Shown here: piece by piece, positions 45,091 through 55,722 of the stretch
Layout: the number at the start of each line of letters is the position of its first letter
How positions within the stretch are numbered: position 1 is the first letter of the stretch
Source: Xanthomonas pisi DSM 18956
GTDB lineage: Bacteria > Pseudomonadota > Gammaproteobacteria > Xanthomonadales > Xanthomonadaceae
DNA length: 64,000 nucleotides
Direction: 5' to 3'
Assembly: GCF_001010415.1 (NCBI RefSeq)
Contig: NZ_JPLE01000058.1
Span: 1-64,000, forward strand
Made by a program: the position numbers and the translations under genes
The notes under the pieces: model-generated
The model's input: only the letters and a program-made list of their open reading frames with translations
The model's database searches: none
Told to the model about the DNA's origin: nothing

Positions 45091-47088
45091 TTACTTGGCG
45101 TACTTGCCACCGCAGTTGCTGTCCTTGCCCGGTCCCGGTTCGAAGGTGGCCAGCAGGGCGGCGGGCGGGGCGATCATGCCCAGGCCGATCGCGATTGCGC
45201 CACGCAGGCCGAGCGCCTTGTAGTCGGGATGAAACGACGGGTCCTTGAAGGTTCCGCCCACGCGCAGCGGCGAGCGCAGGCTGAGGATGCTGCGGTCCTT
45301 GGGGCGCGGGCGCAGCAGCAGATCCAGTGTTTCATCCTTCAAGCTGATGTTGCCCTCGCCGATGATGATGGTGTCGGTACTGTCGAAGGCCAGCGCGCGC
45401 GATTGCATGAGGCCGTCCTTGACGGCGAAATCGCCGAACATGCAACGCACCGGAATCTGCCGGTCGGCGGTGAACAGGTATTTCAGCGATTCGGCGATGT
45501 CCAGGCCGGCCAGTTCCATGATCAGGTTGCCGACATGACCGCGGCCCATGCCGACGCCGATCGAGCCGTCCGCGCTGCCGAGCATCGCGGCGATCGAATT
45601 GCCGCGGCCACGCAGATCCAGCTCGCCCCCGATTGCGCCTGAGGCCTGCCTGGCGAGCGCGGCATCTGGAAACAGCCGGTCCAGCCGGATGCCGCGAATG
45701 CCTGCTTTCAGCTGCGTGACGATGACCGGGTTGCGTGCATCCATGCGGATGGTCGAGCGGATGTCTCCACCGGCCACGCCGAAATTCAGCGGGTCCAGCT
45801 GCAGCAGGCCGTCCTTCAATGTCAGCGACGCATCCATGTCGTCCAGTGGCCAGGACGGCGCATTGATGCGCTGCGCGCGCCAACGCACCTGTGCATCCAT
45901 CGCGCGCAGTTTGGACAGGTCGTAGGGCGTGGTCGGCAGGATCCGCGCGCTGGCGGCAAGTTGCGCTGCCTGTTTCTTCTGCTGTGCATTGGCCGATTCG
46001 TCGGCGCCTGTTTTGGGCGGTGCGCCGACAAAACCGGCCAGGTCGTCGAAATCCAGCCGCTTGGAAGCGAGGTCGGCACGCAGCAACGGGCGTTTGTTGC
46101 GCAGATCCACCTCGGCCGTGCCGGACAGATCGCTGTCGCCGGCGGTGCCGGTGAACGTCTCGTAGCGCCACACCTGGCCATCGCGGCGCAGCCGCCCATC
46201 GAGGGTGTACGGCGGCGTGGCGGGCATGGCGACGCCGGTCAGCGGGTAGAGATCTTGCATGTCCTGGCCACTGAGCGCCATCTGCAGATCGAAGACACGG
46301 AACTGGAACGGATTGGTCAGGGTGCCGCGCACATGCGTGCGGGTGGCGCCGGCACTGCCGCGCAGATCGATGCGGAAGGGATGCTCGCTCTGGCTCAACT
46401 CGAGCGGCGAGGCCGTGCTGCCTTTCAGCGTGAATGGGTAACCCTTCCAGCGGCCCTTGCCGTCGATGCCGATCGGTGCTGTACGTTGATCGCTGCGTGC
46501 AGGCGCCAGGCTAGCGATGGCCACATCGATATCCGACCGTGCGGCGTCGTCGATGTAATGCAGCCGTCCCTTGGTCACCAGCAGCCGGCCCAGCCGCGGC
46601 ATGTTGCCATTGCCATCCTGATCGTCGAACACCCAGTTGCCCGGGTGCGTGTCGTTGCCGGCTTCCAGCAGGACAGTGGGCTGATCGAGACGGATTTCCG
46701 GCAGCCGCACCTTGCCGCGCAGCAGGGGCCATAGTTCGACGTCGATCTCGGCAGCGCGCATTTCTGCCATCGCACCGCGCTTGGACCATGCGGCATTGGC
46801 CAGCTGCAGTCGCTCGCCGCGAACCGTGGTCGTGCGGCCCAGGTCCACATCCAGGTATCCCAGCCGGAAATCGCGGCCGGTCTTGGCGCTGACGATGCGT
46901 TCGACCGGGCCGCGTAGCCAGTTCCACTCGAACAGCAACACGAAGATCGCCAGGACCGCAGCAACACCGCCAAGCCCGATCAGCCAGCGTCGACGGCGGC
47001 GCATACGGGAGGCGCGGGGATCGGCGGCATGAGTCACGTTGTTCACGTGCGCATGGTTGGCGATGACTCGTGCACGGCGTGCGAACAC
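45091..47088 (-). CDS. AsmA-family envelope protein
   Basis: A 665-residue AsmA-like protein. An arginine-rich start is followed by one membrane helix (about residues 33-55) and a long periplasmic beta-rich region. The C-terminal part has the AsmA_2 pattern (LDLRGRGNSIAAMLGSADG and LLLRPRPKDRSILSLRSPL). Family members bridge the periplasm and are implicated in phospholipid transport to the outer membrane. The first 28 residues before MRRRRRW are doubtful; ATG at 47004 or GTG at 47037 are alternative starts. Confidence 0.85.
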   Translation of the reverse strand: MFARRARVIANHAHVNNVTHAADPRASRMRRRRRWLIGLGGVAAVLAIFVLLFEWNWLRGPVERIVSAKTGRDFRLGYLDVDLGRTTTVRGERLQLANAAWSKRGAMAEMRAAEIDVELWPLLRGKVRLPEIRLDQPTVLLEAGNDTHPGNWVFDDQDGNGNMPRLGRLLVTKGRLHYIDDAARSDIDVAIASLAPARSDQRTAPIGIDGKGRWKGYPFTLKGSTASPLELSQSEHPFRIDLRGSAGATRTHVRGTLTNPFQFRVFDLQMALSGQDMQDLYPLTGVAMPATPPYTLDGRLRRDGQVWRYETFTGTAGDSDLSGTAEVDLRNKRPLLRADLASKRLDFDDLAGFVGAPPKTGADESANAQQKKQAAQLAASARILPTTPYDLSKLRAMDAQVRWRAQRINAPSWPLDDMDASLTLKDGLLQLDPLNFGVAGGDIRSTIRMDARNPVIVTQLKAGIRGIRLDRLFPDAALARQASGAIGGELDLRGRGNSIAAMLGSADGSIGVGMGRGHVGNLIMELAGLDIAESLKYLFTADRQIPVRCMFGDFAVKDGLMQSRALAFDSTDTIIIGEGNISLKDETLDLLLRPRPKDRSILSLRSPLRVGGTFKDPSFHPDYKALGLRGAIAIGLGMIAPPAALLATFEPGPGKDSNCGGKYAK

Positions 47089-47103
47089 GCCGGCACTGTT
47101 GGG

Positions 47104-47748
47104 TCACATGACCTGTTCGACCACCGCAACGAAGTGGCAGGCGCTACCGGCGAGCACGAACAGGTGCCAGATCGCATGGAAGTAGCGTTGCGTGTCGCGC
47201 TGATAGAAGTAGGTGCCCAACGTATAGAAAAGCCCGCCAGCGAGCAGCCAGCACAGCGACCAGGTGTCCACCGCAACCAGCAGAGGCTTGATGGCCACGA
47301 TGATCAGCCAGCCCATCGCCAGATAGAGGGCGGTCGACAACAGGCGGAAGCGGCCGGTGAAAAATAGCTTGAAGATCACGCCGGCCGCCGCGATGGTCCA
47401 GATTGCAGCAAACAGGCTCCAGCCCCAGGGGCCGCGCAGATTGATCAAGGTAAAGGGCGTGTAGGTGCCGGCGATCAGCAGGTAGATCGCGCAGTGGTCG
47501 AGCACCTGCAAGCGTGCCTTGGCACCGACGTGCGGGATGGCATGGAACAGCGTGGAGGCGACGTAGAGCAACACTAGCGTGGCACTGAACACGATGGAGG
47601 TGGCCAGTTGCCAGCCGTCGCCATGGATGGCGGCCAGTGTGATCAGCACCGAACCGCCTGCCAGGGCGGCGATGGCACCCAGGCCGTGGGTCACCGCGCT
47701 GGCGATTTCGTCGCGCAGGTCGGTCGAGGGGGAGGCGTCTGCGTTCAT
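47104..47748 (-). CDS. Hemolysin III / TrhA-family (PAQR) membrane protein
   Basis: A 214-residue protein with seven predicted membrane helices. Family signatures are HGLGAIAALAGG near residue 21, STLFHAIPH near residue 65, LDHCAIYLLIAGTYTPF near residue 83 and the C-terminal FHAIWHLFVLAGSACHF. The conserved Ser, His and Asp residues that form the metal site of PAQR proteins are present. Bacterial members affect membrane energetics; haemolysis is not implied. It ends 16 bp before the AsmA gene and is probably cotranscribed with it. Confidence 0.88.
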   Translation of the reverse strand: MNADASPSTDLRDEIASAVTHGLGAIAALAGGSVLITLAAIHGDGWQLATSIVFSATLVLLYVASTLFHAIPHVGAKARLQVLDHCAIYLLIAGTYTPFTLINLRGPWGWSLFAAIWTIAAAGVIFKLFFTGRFRLLSTALYLAMGWLIIVAIKPLLVAVDTWSLCWLLAGGLFYTLGTYFYQRDTQRYFHAIWHLFVLAGSACHFVAVVEQVM

Positions 47749-47823
47749 GCCAAAAAGGTACCGTAACTGCGAGCAATTCGCATTGCCGGCAGCGGGGTCC
47801 GCTTGCTGCGGTTCAAGCGCGGG

Positions 47824-49428
<1,605 letters not shown>

Positions 49429-49545
49429 GGGCGGTGCGCGCCCGGTCGGACGCCTGCGGAAACTGAGGAAGCCGGTGATTATAGCGGCTTCGGCGCAGCG
49501 GGCCTTTGCGGACCCGCAGCCAGGCGGCATCGGGGCGCCGGGGCG

Positions 49546-50499
49546 CTAAGGGGCCGGCGAGGGGAAGTGCAGCTCGCCCTGCGGGCCCCACATCCGGAAC
49601 GGCACCGACACCAGTTGCAGATCCGTGTTGCGCTGCACCGAAAAATGCAGGTGCGCGGCGGTGCTGTAGCCGGTATTGCCGGAGGCGCCGAGTCGTTCGC
49701 CGGTGCCGACCCGCTGGCCGGCGCGCACCGCCACGCCGTTCGGGGCCAGGTGGGCGTACAGCGCCATGCTGCCGTCGGCGTGCAGCACCCGCACCAGGTT
49801 GCCGCCGCCTGCGGCAGGGTCGTGGGCGCTGCTTTCGGCGACGTCCTTGCGAGTCTCCATGACGACGCCCTCGCGCGCGGCCAGCACCGGCGTGCCCTGG
49901 GGGAGGGCGAAGTCCACCGCATACCAGTTGGGCAGGTCGGCATGGCTGAACCGGCCGCCGAAGCCTTGATCCACCTGCACCGGCGCATCGCGGAACGGCA
50001 GCTGATAGCCCGCCGGCTGCGGCTGCGCCTGCGGATCGCCAGGCACGATGTCGAGCTTGAGTCCCAGCCCGCCCAGGGTGCGCTGGTTGCTGGCCGGGTA
50101 TAGCCGTGCCAGCAGGCGACGCTCGTGCGCAGCCATCAGCACCGTGAGCGGCAGTTGCGGCACGGCCCGGTAATCCTCGTTGGGTGGGGCGCTCAGCCGG
50201 ACCTGCGCAGGCCCGGCCAGCGGGTTGGTCACCCATGCCAGATAGACCGGTGCCTGCCATTCCAGTTGCAGGGCCGGGCTGGGGTCCGTTGTGGCGGAGG
50301 CGACTGGCGTCGCCATGGAGCGCGGCGAGGACGGTGCCGCGCCGCCGTTCCAATGCCAGCGTTGTTGCGCAGCGGCGGGCGACGCACCTGCCAGCAGGGC
50401 GGCGACCAACACCGCAGTTATGACGGGCGAAAGGGAGCGAAAGACGCGGTGATGCACGCGATTGGCTTGAGCGAACGGAGCCGCAAGTATGCGGTGCAT
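49546..50499 (-). CDS. Exported M23-family metallopeptidase (LytM-like)
   Basis: A 317-residue protein with a signal peptide ending at PAAA near residue 45 and a C-terminal M23 (peptidase/LytM) domain from about residue 190. The zinc ligands are seen in FSHADLPNWYAVDFALPQG and AHLHFSV, and YAHLAPNGVAVRAGQRV is the characteristic middle strand. It may cleave peptidoglycan cross-bridges or act as an activator. The N-terminal half has no recognised domain. The ATG at 50499 is preferred over the upstream frame, which runs into the methionine-operon promoter on the other strand. Confidence 0.85.
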   Translation of the reverse strand: MHRILAAPFAQANRVHHRVFRSLSPVITAVLVAALLAGASPAAAQQRWHWNGGAAPSSPRSMATPVASATTDPSPALQLEWQAPVYLAWVTNPLAGPAQVRLSAPPNEDYRAVPQLPLTVLMAAHERRLLARLYPASNQRTLGGLGLKLDIVPGDPQAQPQPAGYQLPFRDAPVQVDQGFGGRFSHADLPNWYAVDFALPQGTPVLAAREGVVMETRKDVAESSAHDPAAGGGNLVRVLHADGSMALYAHLAPNGVAVRAGQRVGTGERLGASGNTGYSTAAHLHFSVQRNTDLQLVSVPFRMWGPQGELHFPSPAP

Positions 50500-50553
50500 C
50501 ACGCTACCCGGTGGTATCGGATGAAAATATATCTTTCCATCCGCATGAAGCGA

Positions 50554-50582
50554 TTGACATCGCAAAAATGCGGTGGCATCTT
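50554..50582 (+). promoter_or_regulatory. Candidate promoter of the methionine operon
   Basis: TTGACA at 50554-50559 and CATCTT at 50577-50582 are spaced by 17 bp. The predicted start (about 50589) coincides with the first base of the riboswitch P1 helix. Confidence 0.6.
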
Positions 50583-50587
50583 AGCCT

Positions 50588-50706
50588 CACCATCGAGACC
50601 GGCGGAGGGACAGGCCCTTTGATGCCGGGGCAGCCAGCGGAGCGCGCAAGCGCCCGCGTTTGGTGCCAAATCCTGCGGGGACCTTCGCGTCCGCCGAAAG
50701 ATGGTT
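50588..50706 (+). ncRNA. SAM-I (S-box) riboswitch
   Basis: The sequence carries the conserved S-box core: GGCGGAGGGACAGGCCC at about 50600, then TGATGCCGGGGCAGCC, and GGTGCCAAATCC near 50662. The closing helix P1 pairs ACCATC (50590-50595) with GATGGT (50700-50705) and CGGCGG (50600-50605) with CCGCCG (50692-50697). It lies directly before the methionine genes. A short hairpin GAGCT...AGCTC (50738-50754) between the aptamer and the first start codon has no T tract. Control of translation is therefore more likely than termination. Confidence 0.88.
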
Positions 50707-50778
50707 CGAATCGTGCCTTGCGCACGTCGAACGCGAGCTCCCGCGAAGCTCGATGGCCGATCCACCCCGGATATCGCC

Positions 50779-51810
50779 ATGAGCCTCGTGACCACAGCAT
50801 CGCCAACGACCACTGATGACCTAGACACCCCTGCCGCCGACACCGACGGCGTGATCGCGTTGCGCGGCGACATCGCCGTGTCGTTGCCGATGCGTCATGC
50901 CGGCATGCGCGAGGTGCGCCTGCGCTACGAACTGATCGGCGCTGCCAATGCGCCGGTGGTGTTCGTCGCCGGCGGCATCTCCGCCCATCGGCACCTCGCG
51001 GCCAGCGCTGTGTTCCCCGAGAAGGGCTGGGTGGATGGCCTGGTCGGTGCGGGCCGCGCGCTGGACCCGGCATCGCGTCGCCTGTTGGCCTTCGATTTCC
51101 TCGGCGCCGACGGGACCCTGGATGCGCCGATCGACACCGCCGACCAGGCCGATGCCATCGCCGCACTGCTCGACACGCTGGGAATCGCGCGCCTGCACGG
51201 CTTTGTCGGCTACTCATACGGCGCGCTGGTCGGTTTGCAGTTCGCGACCCGTCATGTCGCTCGCGTCGGCACCTTGATTGCGGTGAGCGGGGCGCACCGC
51301 GCGCATCCGTATGCCGCAGCGTGGCGCGCACTGCAGCGCCGTGCGGTGGCGCTGGGCCAGCTGCAGTGCGCAGAAAATCATGGGCTGGCGCTGGCACGGC
51401 AGTTCGCCATGCTCAGCTACCGCACCCCGGAAGAATTCAGCGAGCGCTTCGATGCGCCGCCGGAAGTGATCAATGGCCGCGTGCGGGTTGCCGCCGAAGA
51501 CTATCTGGATGCCGCCGGTGCGCAATACGTGGCCCGCACGCCGGTCACCGCGTACTTGCGCCTGTCCGAATCCATCGACCTGCATCGCATCGACCCGGCC
51601 CAGGTCAGCGTGCCCACCGTCGTGGTGGCGGTGGAAGGCGATCGCCTGGTGCCGCTGGCCGACATGGTCAGCCTGGTCGAAGGCCTGGGGCCGCGCGGCA
51701 GCCTGCGTGTGTTGCGTTCGCCCTACGGCCACGACGCCTTCCTGAAAGAAATCGATCGCATCGACGCGATCCTCACTACTGCCCTTCGCATTACCGGAGA
51801 AACCGCATGA
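50779..51810 (+). CDS. metX: Homoserine O-acyltransferase (MetX-like)
   Basis: A 343-residue alpha/beta hydrolase-fold acyltransferase that activates homoserine (acetyl- or succinyl-donor not decidable by eye) for transsulfuration. The nucleophile is S146 in GYSYGALVG and the catalytic His is H318 in YGHDAFLKE; both patterns are typical of MetX. The frame is open to 50701 inside the riboswitch, so the ATG at 50779 is chosen. The stop overlaps the metB ATG (ATGA). Expression should be shut off by SAM through the riboswitch. Confidence 0.88.
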   Translation: MSLVTTASPTTTDDLDTPAADTDGVIALRGDIAVSLPMRHAGMREVRLRYELIGAANAPVVFVAGGISAHRHLAASAVFPEKGWVDGLVGAGRALDPASRRLLAFDFLGADGTLDAPIDTADQADAIAALLDTLGIARLHGFVGYSYGALVGLQFATRHVARVGTLIAVSGAHRAHPYAAAWRALQRRAVALGQLQCAENHGLALARQFAMLSYRTPEEFSERFDAPPEVINGRVRVAAEDYLDAAGAQYVARTPVTAYLRLSESIDLHRIDPAQVSVPTVVVAVEGDRLVPLADMVSLVEGLGPRGSLRVLRSPYGHDAFLKEIDRIDAILTTALRITGETA

Positions 51811-53024
51811 GCTATCGTGACCCCGCCGACGCCCCCTGTACCGCCGCCACTGCCGCCGTGCGCGCAGGCATCGACCGCGATACCGCCTACGGTGCGGTGA
51901 CTCCGCCGATCGTGCTGTCGTCGAACTTCTCCTTCGACGGGTTCGGCAACAAGCGTCAATACGACTACACCCGCAGCGGCAATCCCACCCGCGATCTGCT
52001 CGGCGAGGCGTTGGCCGAACTGGAAGGTGGTGCTGGCGGCGTCATCACCTCCACCGGCATGGGCGCGATCAACCTGGTGCTCAACGCCGTGCTGCAGCCC
52101 GGCGATACGCTGGTGGTGCCGCACGATGCGTACGGCGGCAGCTGGCGCCTGTTCAATGCGCTGGCCAAGAAGGGCCACTTCGCGCTGATCACCGCCGACC
52201 TCACCGACCCGCGTTCGCTGGCCGATGCATTGGCCCAGTCGCCCAAGCTGGTGCTGATCGAGACCCCGTCCAACCCGCTGCTGCGCATCACCGATCTGCG
52301 CTTTGTCATCGAAGCGGCGAAGAAGGTGGGTGCGTTGACCGTGGTGGACAACACCTTCCTGTCGCCGGCACTGCAAAAACCGCTGGAATTCGGTGCCGAC
52401 CTGGTACTGCATTCGACCACCAAATACATCAACGGCCATAGCGATGTGGTGGGCGGTGCGGTGGTGGCGCGCGATGCGGAGCTGCACCAGCAACTGGTGT
52501 GGTGGGCCAACGCGCTGGGCCTGACCGGCTCGCCGTTCGATGCCTTCCTGACCTTGCGTGGCCTGCGCACGCTGGATGCGCGCCTGCGCGTACATCAGGA
52601 AAATGCCGACGCGATCGCCGCGCTGCTGGACGGGCACGCGGCGGTCAATCAGGTGTATTTCCCCGGGCTGGCGACGCATCCGGGCCATGCCCTGGCGGCG
52701 CGTCAGCAGAAGGGCTTCGGCGCGATGATGAGTTTCGAGTTGAACGGTGGCGAAGCGGCGGTACGCGCCTTCGTCGATGGACTGCGCTACTTCACGCTGG
52801 CCGAATCGCTGGGCGGCGTGGAAAGCCTGATCGCGCATCCGGCTTCGATGACGCATGCGGCGATGACTGCCGAAGCGCGCGCGGCTGCCGGAATTTCCGA
52901 CGGGTTGCTGCGGTTGTCGATCGGGATCGAATCGGCAGAGGACCTGTTGATCGACCTGCGCGCCGGCCTGGCGCGTGCCGAAGCGACCCTGACCGCCACC
53001 AACCGCAAGCAGGTCGACGCGTGA
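51807..53024 (+). CDS. metB: Cystathionine gamma-synthase / PLP transsulfuration enzyme
   Basis: A 405-residue Cys/Met-metabolism PLP enzyme. The PLP lysine is K206 in HSTTKYINGHSD. Conserved YTRSGNPTRD, ETPSNPLLRI and VDNTFLSP motifs are present. With acylated homoserine from the preceding gene it would make cystathionine from cysteine. Direct sulfhydrylation is an alternative that sequence cannot exclude. It is translationally coupled at both ends: ATGA with metX and GTGA with the dehydrogenase gene. Confidence 0.92.
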   Translation: MSYRDPADAPCTAATAAVRAGIDRDTAYGAVTPPIVLSSNFSFDGFGNKRQYDYTRSGNPTRDLLGEALAELEGGAGGVITSTGMGAINLVLNAVLQPGDTLVVPHDAYGGSWRLFNALAKKGHFALITADLTDPRSLADALAQSPKLVLIETPSNPLLRITDLRFVIEAAKKVGALTVVDNTFLSPALQKPLEFGADLVLHSTTKYINGHSDVVGGAVVARDAELHQQLVWWANALGLTGSPFDAFLTLRGLRTLDARLRVHQENADAIAALLDGHAAVNQVYFPGLATHPGHALAARQQKGFGAMMSFELNGGEAAVRAFVDGLRYFTLAESLGGVESLIAHPASMTHAAMTAEARAAAGISDGLLRLSIGIESAEDLLIDLRAGLARAEATLTATNRKQVDA

Positions 53025-54109
53025 GCACTGTGCTGCCTGTTTCGCGCCGGGCGTCGGCGGCAGCAGTGACGCCGACACCACGGCTGGCATTGCTGGGCAC
53101 CGGGACGGTGGGCCGCGCATTCGTGACGCGCTACACCGCGCTGCAGCAGCGTCAATTGCAGTTGCCGCGCTTCGACTGGTTGGCCAATTCGCGAATCGCC
53201 CAGGATTGCGGCGTGAGCGCGGAGCAGGCATTGCTGCAGGCCAACGCCGCACCGCGTGGACAGGCCGTGCTGCAGCCGTGGGCCGAAACCGTCGCGCTGC
53301 GTGCTGGCGATGTGCTGGTGGATGCCACGGCCAGCGATGTGGTGGCCGATTGGCATGTGGAGTGGTTGGGCCGCGGCGTGCATGTGGTGACCGCCAACAA
53401 GCTGGGCCAGGGCACGGCGTTGTCGCGTGCGCAGGCGCTGCTTGCCGCCCGCCATGCCACCGGCGCGCAGTATGGCGACAGCGCCACCGTGGGCGCCGGG
53501 TTGCCGGTGCTGAGCAGCGTGCGCGCGCTGGTGGCAGGTGGCGACCATATCCATTCGATCGAGGGTGTGCTGTCGGGATCGTTGGCGTGGCTGTTTCATC
53601 GCTATGACGGCAGCGGCGCGTTTTCGCAGTGCGTGCGCGAAGCGGTGGCGTCGGGTTATACCGAGCCGGATCCGCGGATCGACCTGTCCGGCGAGGATGT
53701 ACGGCGCAAGCTGCTGATCCTGGCGCGTGCGGCCGGATGGCAACTGGAGGCCGAACAGGTGCACGTGGAGTCGCTGGTGCCTGCCGGCCTCACCAGCGTG
53801 CCGATCGGACAACTGGATGCACGCCTGGGCGAACTGGATGCCGTCGTCAGCGCGCGCTGGCAGCAGGCACGCGCAGCGGGGCGGTGTCTGCGTTTCGTGG
53901 GCCGGGTGGACGCGCATGGCGCAAGCGTGGGACTGCGCGAGCTGGCGCTGGATCACCCCTTGGCGGGCGGTGCCGGAACCGACAACCGTGTCGCGATCAG
54001 CAGCGACCGTTACCGCGAGCAGCCGTTGTTGATCCAGGGCCCGGGTGCGGGTGCGGAGGTCACGGCGGCCGCGCTGCTGGACGATGTGCTGCGGATCGTG
54101 GCGGATTGA
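53021..54109 (+). CDS. hom: Homoserine dehydrogenase
   Basis: A 362-residue homoserine dehydrogenase that reduces aspartate semialdehyde to homoserine. The NAD(P)-binding loop is GTGTVG at residues 26-31. VTANKLGQGTALSRAQ and the substrate-loop SIEGVLSGSLAWLF followed by GYTEPDPRIDLSGEDVRRK are the family signatures. There is no aspartokinase domain and no C-terminal ACT domain, so control is by the riboswitch and not by allosteric threonine. It begins at a GTG that overlaps the metB stop by 4 bp. Its place supplies homoserine for the two upstream genes. Confidence 0.92.
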   Translation: MSTVLPVSRRASAAAVTPTPRLALLGTGTVGRAFVTRYTALQQRQLQLPRFDWLANSRIAQDCGVSAEQALLQANAAPRGQAVLQPWAETVALRAGDVLVDATASDVVADWHVEWLGRGVHVVTANKLGQGTALSRAQALLAARHATGAQYGDSATVGAGLPVLSSVRALVAGGDHIHSIEGVLSGSLAWLFHRYDGSGAFSQCVREAVASGYTEPDPRIDLSGEDVRRKLLILARAAGWQLEAEQVHVESLVPAGLTSVPIGQLDARLGELDAVVSARWQQARAAGRCLRFVGRVDAHGASVGLRELALDHPLAGGAGTDNRVAISSDRYREQPLLIQGPGAGAEVTAAALLDDVLRIVAD

Positions 54110-54433
54110 TGCTTTCGTTGCGCGGCAGATGCGTTGGTTCTGCCGCGGGCTTACCGCTGATTGGTGCGGGCACCCTGGTGGGTGGCGGTCGGACCGGGAG
54201 GCTGTCTGCGCCCTGCACCCGCACCATCGCCTGGCAGGCGAGGGTGCCGTTCTTCGTGCGGCAACCTGCCTGCTCGCTCGCCTCATGGTGAGTAGCCAAT
54301 GATGGCTGCGGCCTGTGCTGCCGTTGCCTGCCGTGTCGTCTTCAAACGCTGCGGGATGGCCGCAACCGGCAGTACCCGGCAGCGGTTGGCAGGGGAGTAA
54401 CGCACGGCGGCCGATGGCCGTGCGCTGCTGCAA
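54110..54433. other. Intergenic gap between convergent genes
   Basis: About 324 bp between the hom and alpha/beta hydrolase ends. It holds a hairpin at 54121-54147 and a weaker one near 54402-54423. No supported gene is present. Confidence 0.4.
54121..54147 (+). terminator. Terminator-like hairpin after the methionine operon
   Basis: CGCGGCAGA and TCTGCCGCG form a perfect 9-bp stem 12 bp after the hom stop. The tail is not T-rich, so it is weak or Rho-assisted. Confidence 0.45.
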
Positions 54434-55429
54434 TTACTGCGCGATGGCCTTCAACAGTGCGGCATTGAAACGCGCCGGGTCCTGTACCTGCGGCGAGTGC
54501 CCCAGGTCGGCGAATTCGATCAGGGTCGCCTTCGGAATGGCCGCAGCTGCCTGCTTGCCGAGCTTGGTGTAGTCGCCGACGCGCGCCTTGACCTGCGGCG
54601 GTGCGGTGTCCTTGCCGATCGCGGTGCGGTCCTTGAGGCCGATAAACAACGTCGTCGGTACCGACAGCTTGGGCAGCTCATACACGACCGGTTGGTTGAA
54701 CACCATGTCGTAAGTCAGCGCCTGATTCCAGGCGACCGCCTGCTTGCCGTTGCCCAGCGACATGCCGGCCTGCATGCGCGCCCAGCGTTCGAATTCGGGC
54801 TTCCATTGACCGGCGTAATACACGTCCATCTGATATTTCTTGATGCGCTCGAAACTGCTTTTCAGTTCGTTGTCGTACCAGGCATCCACGCTGCGCCACG
54901 GGATGCCTTCGGCGTTCCAGTCTTCCAGGCCGATCGGGTCGACCAGGGCGAGGTGTTCGGTGGCCTGCGGGTACATCAGCGCGTAGCGGATCGCGAGCAT
55001 GCCGCCCATCGAGTGGCCGACGACCACTGCGCGGTCGATCCCCAGTGTTTTCAGCAATGCGTGGGTGTTGTCGGCCAGCTGCGCGAAGGAGAATTGATAG
55101 GCGGCCGGTTTGCTGGATTTGCAGAAGCCCACCTGGTCCGGCGCGATCACGCGGTAGCCGGCCTTGCTCAGGGCCGCGATGCTGGATTCCCAGGTGGCCG
55201 CGCAGAAATTCTTGCCATGCAGCAGCACGGCGGTGCGTCCGTTCGGCTTGCCGGTGGGTGCGACATCCAGGTACGCCATCTCCAGCGGCTGCTGCTGCGA
55301 GGTGAACGCGTGTGTCTTGACCGGGTAGGGGTAATCGAAGCCTTCAAGACGCGGGCCGTAGCTGGCTTGTTGAGCCATCAGCGGGCCGCAGGCCAGGGTC
55401 AGTGCGAGTGCACAGGCAAGATGTCGCAT
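54434..55429 (-). CDS. Exported alpha/beta hydrolase
   Basis: A 331-residue periplasmic or secreted alpha/beta hydrolase. A signal peptide ends near LMA at residue 20. HGKNFCAATWE forms the oxyanion region, GHSMGG the nucleophile elbow and LGHSPQVQDP the His segment. The substrate is unknown; esterase or haloalkane-dehalogenase-like relatives are common. The ATG at 55429 has a GGAG site 7 nt upstream, better than the ATG at 55441. A dispersed repeat lies 100 bp upstream. Confidence 0.85.
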   Translation of the reverse strand: MRHLACALALTLACGPLMAQQASYGPRLEGFDYPYPVKTHAFTSQQQPLEMAYLDVAPTGKPNGRTAVLLHGKNFCAATWESSIAALSKAGYRVIAPDQVGFCKSSKPAAYQFSFAQLADNTHALLKTLGIDRAVVVGHSMGGMLAIRYALMYPQATEHLALVDPIGLEDWNAEGIPWRSVDAWYDNELKSSFERIKKYQMDVYYAGQWKPEFERWARMQAGMSLGNGKQAVAWNQALTYDMVFNQPVVYELPKLSVPTTLFIGLKDRTAIGKDTAPPQVKARVGDYTKLGKQAAAAIPKATLIEFADLGHSPQVQDPARFNAALLKAIAQ

Positions 55430-55535
55430 CGTGTTCTCCATCCGGGATCCGTGCCGGAAGGCTACCTGGCGCACCGTGGTGGAGGCGTGGATCCGGGCGG
55501 TGCCGCGGCGAGGGGGTATGGCGGGCTGACGTGCC

Positions 55536-55578
55536 CTCATCCGCCCTTCGGGCACCTTCTCCCGCAGGCGGGAGAAGG
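55536..55578 (+). repeat. Dispersed palindromic repeat unit
   Basis: CTCATCCGCCCTTCGGGCACC followed by TTCTCCCGCAGGCGGGAGAAGG repeats the unit found at bases 1-46 and, inverted, at 151-196. It contains two small hairpins. It lies in the gap between the sdaA 3' end and the hydrolase start. Confidence 0.7.
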
Positions 55579-55722
55579 GGGCCTTCTGCGGAATGGCATG
55601 GCGATGCGGGCTTGTCTTCTGCCGCAGGCGCAGGCCGGTTGAGGGCTGCTGCAGTGGTGCCTATTACTGGATCAACCCGGCGTGATGCGATGCGTTCTGA
55701 TCGCATCACGCCACCGGCAGAC

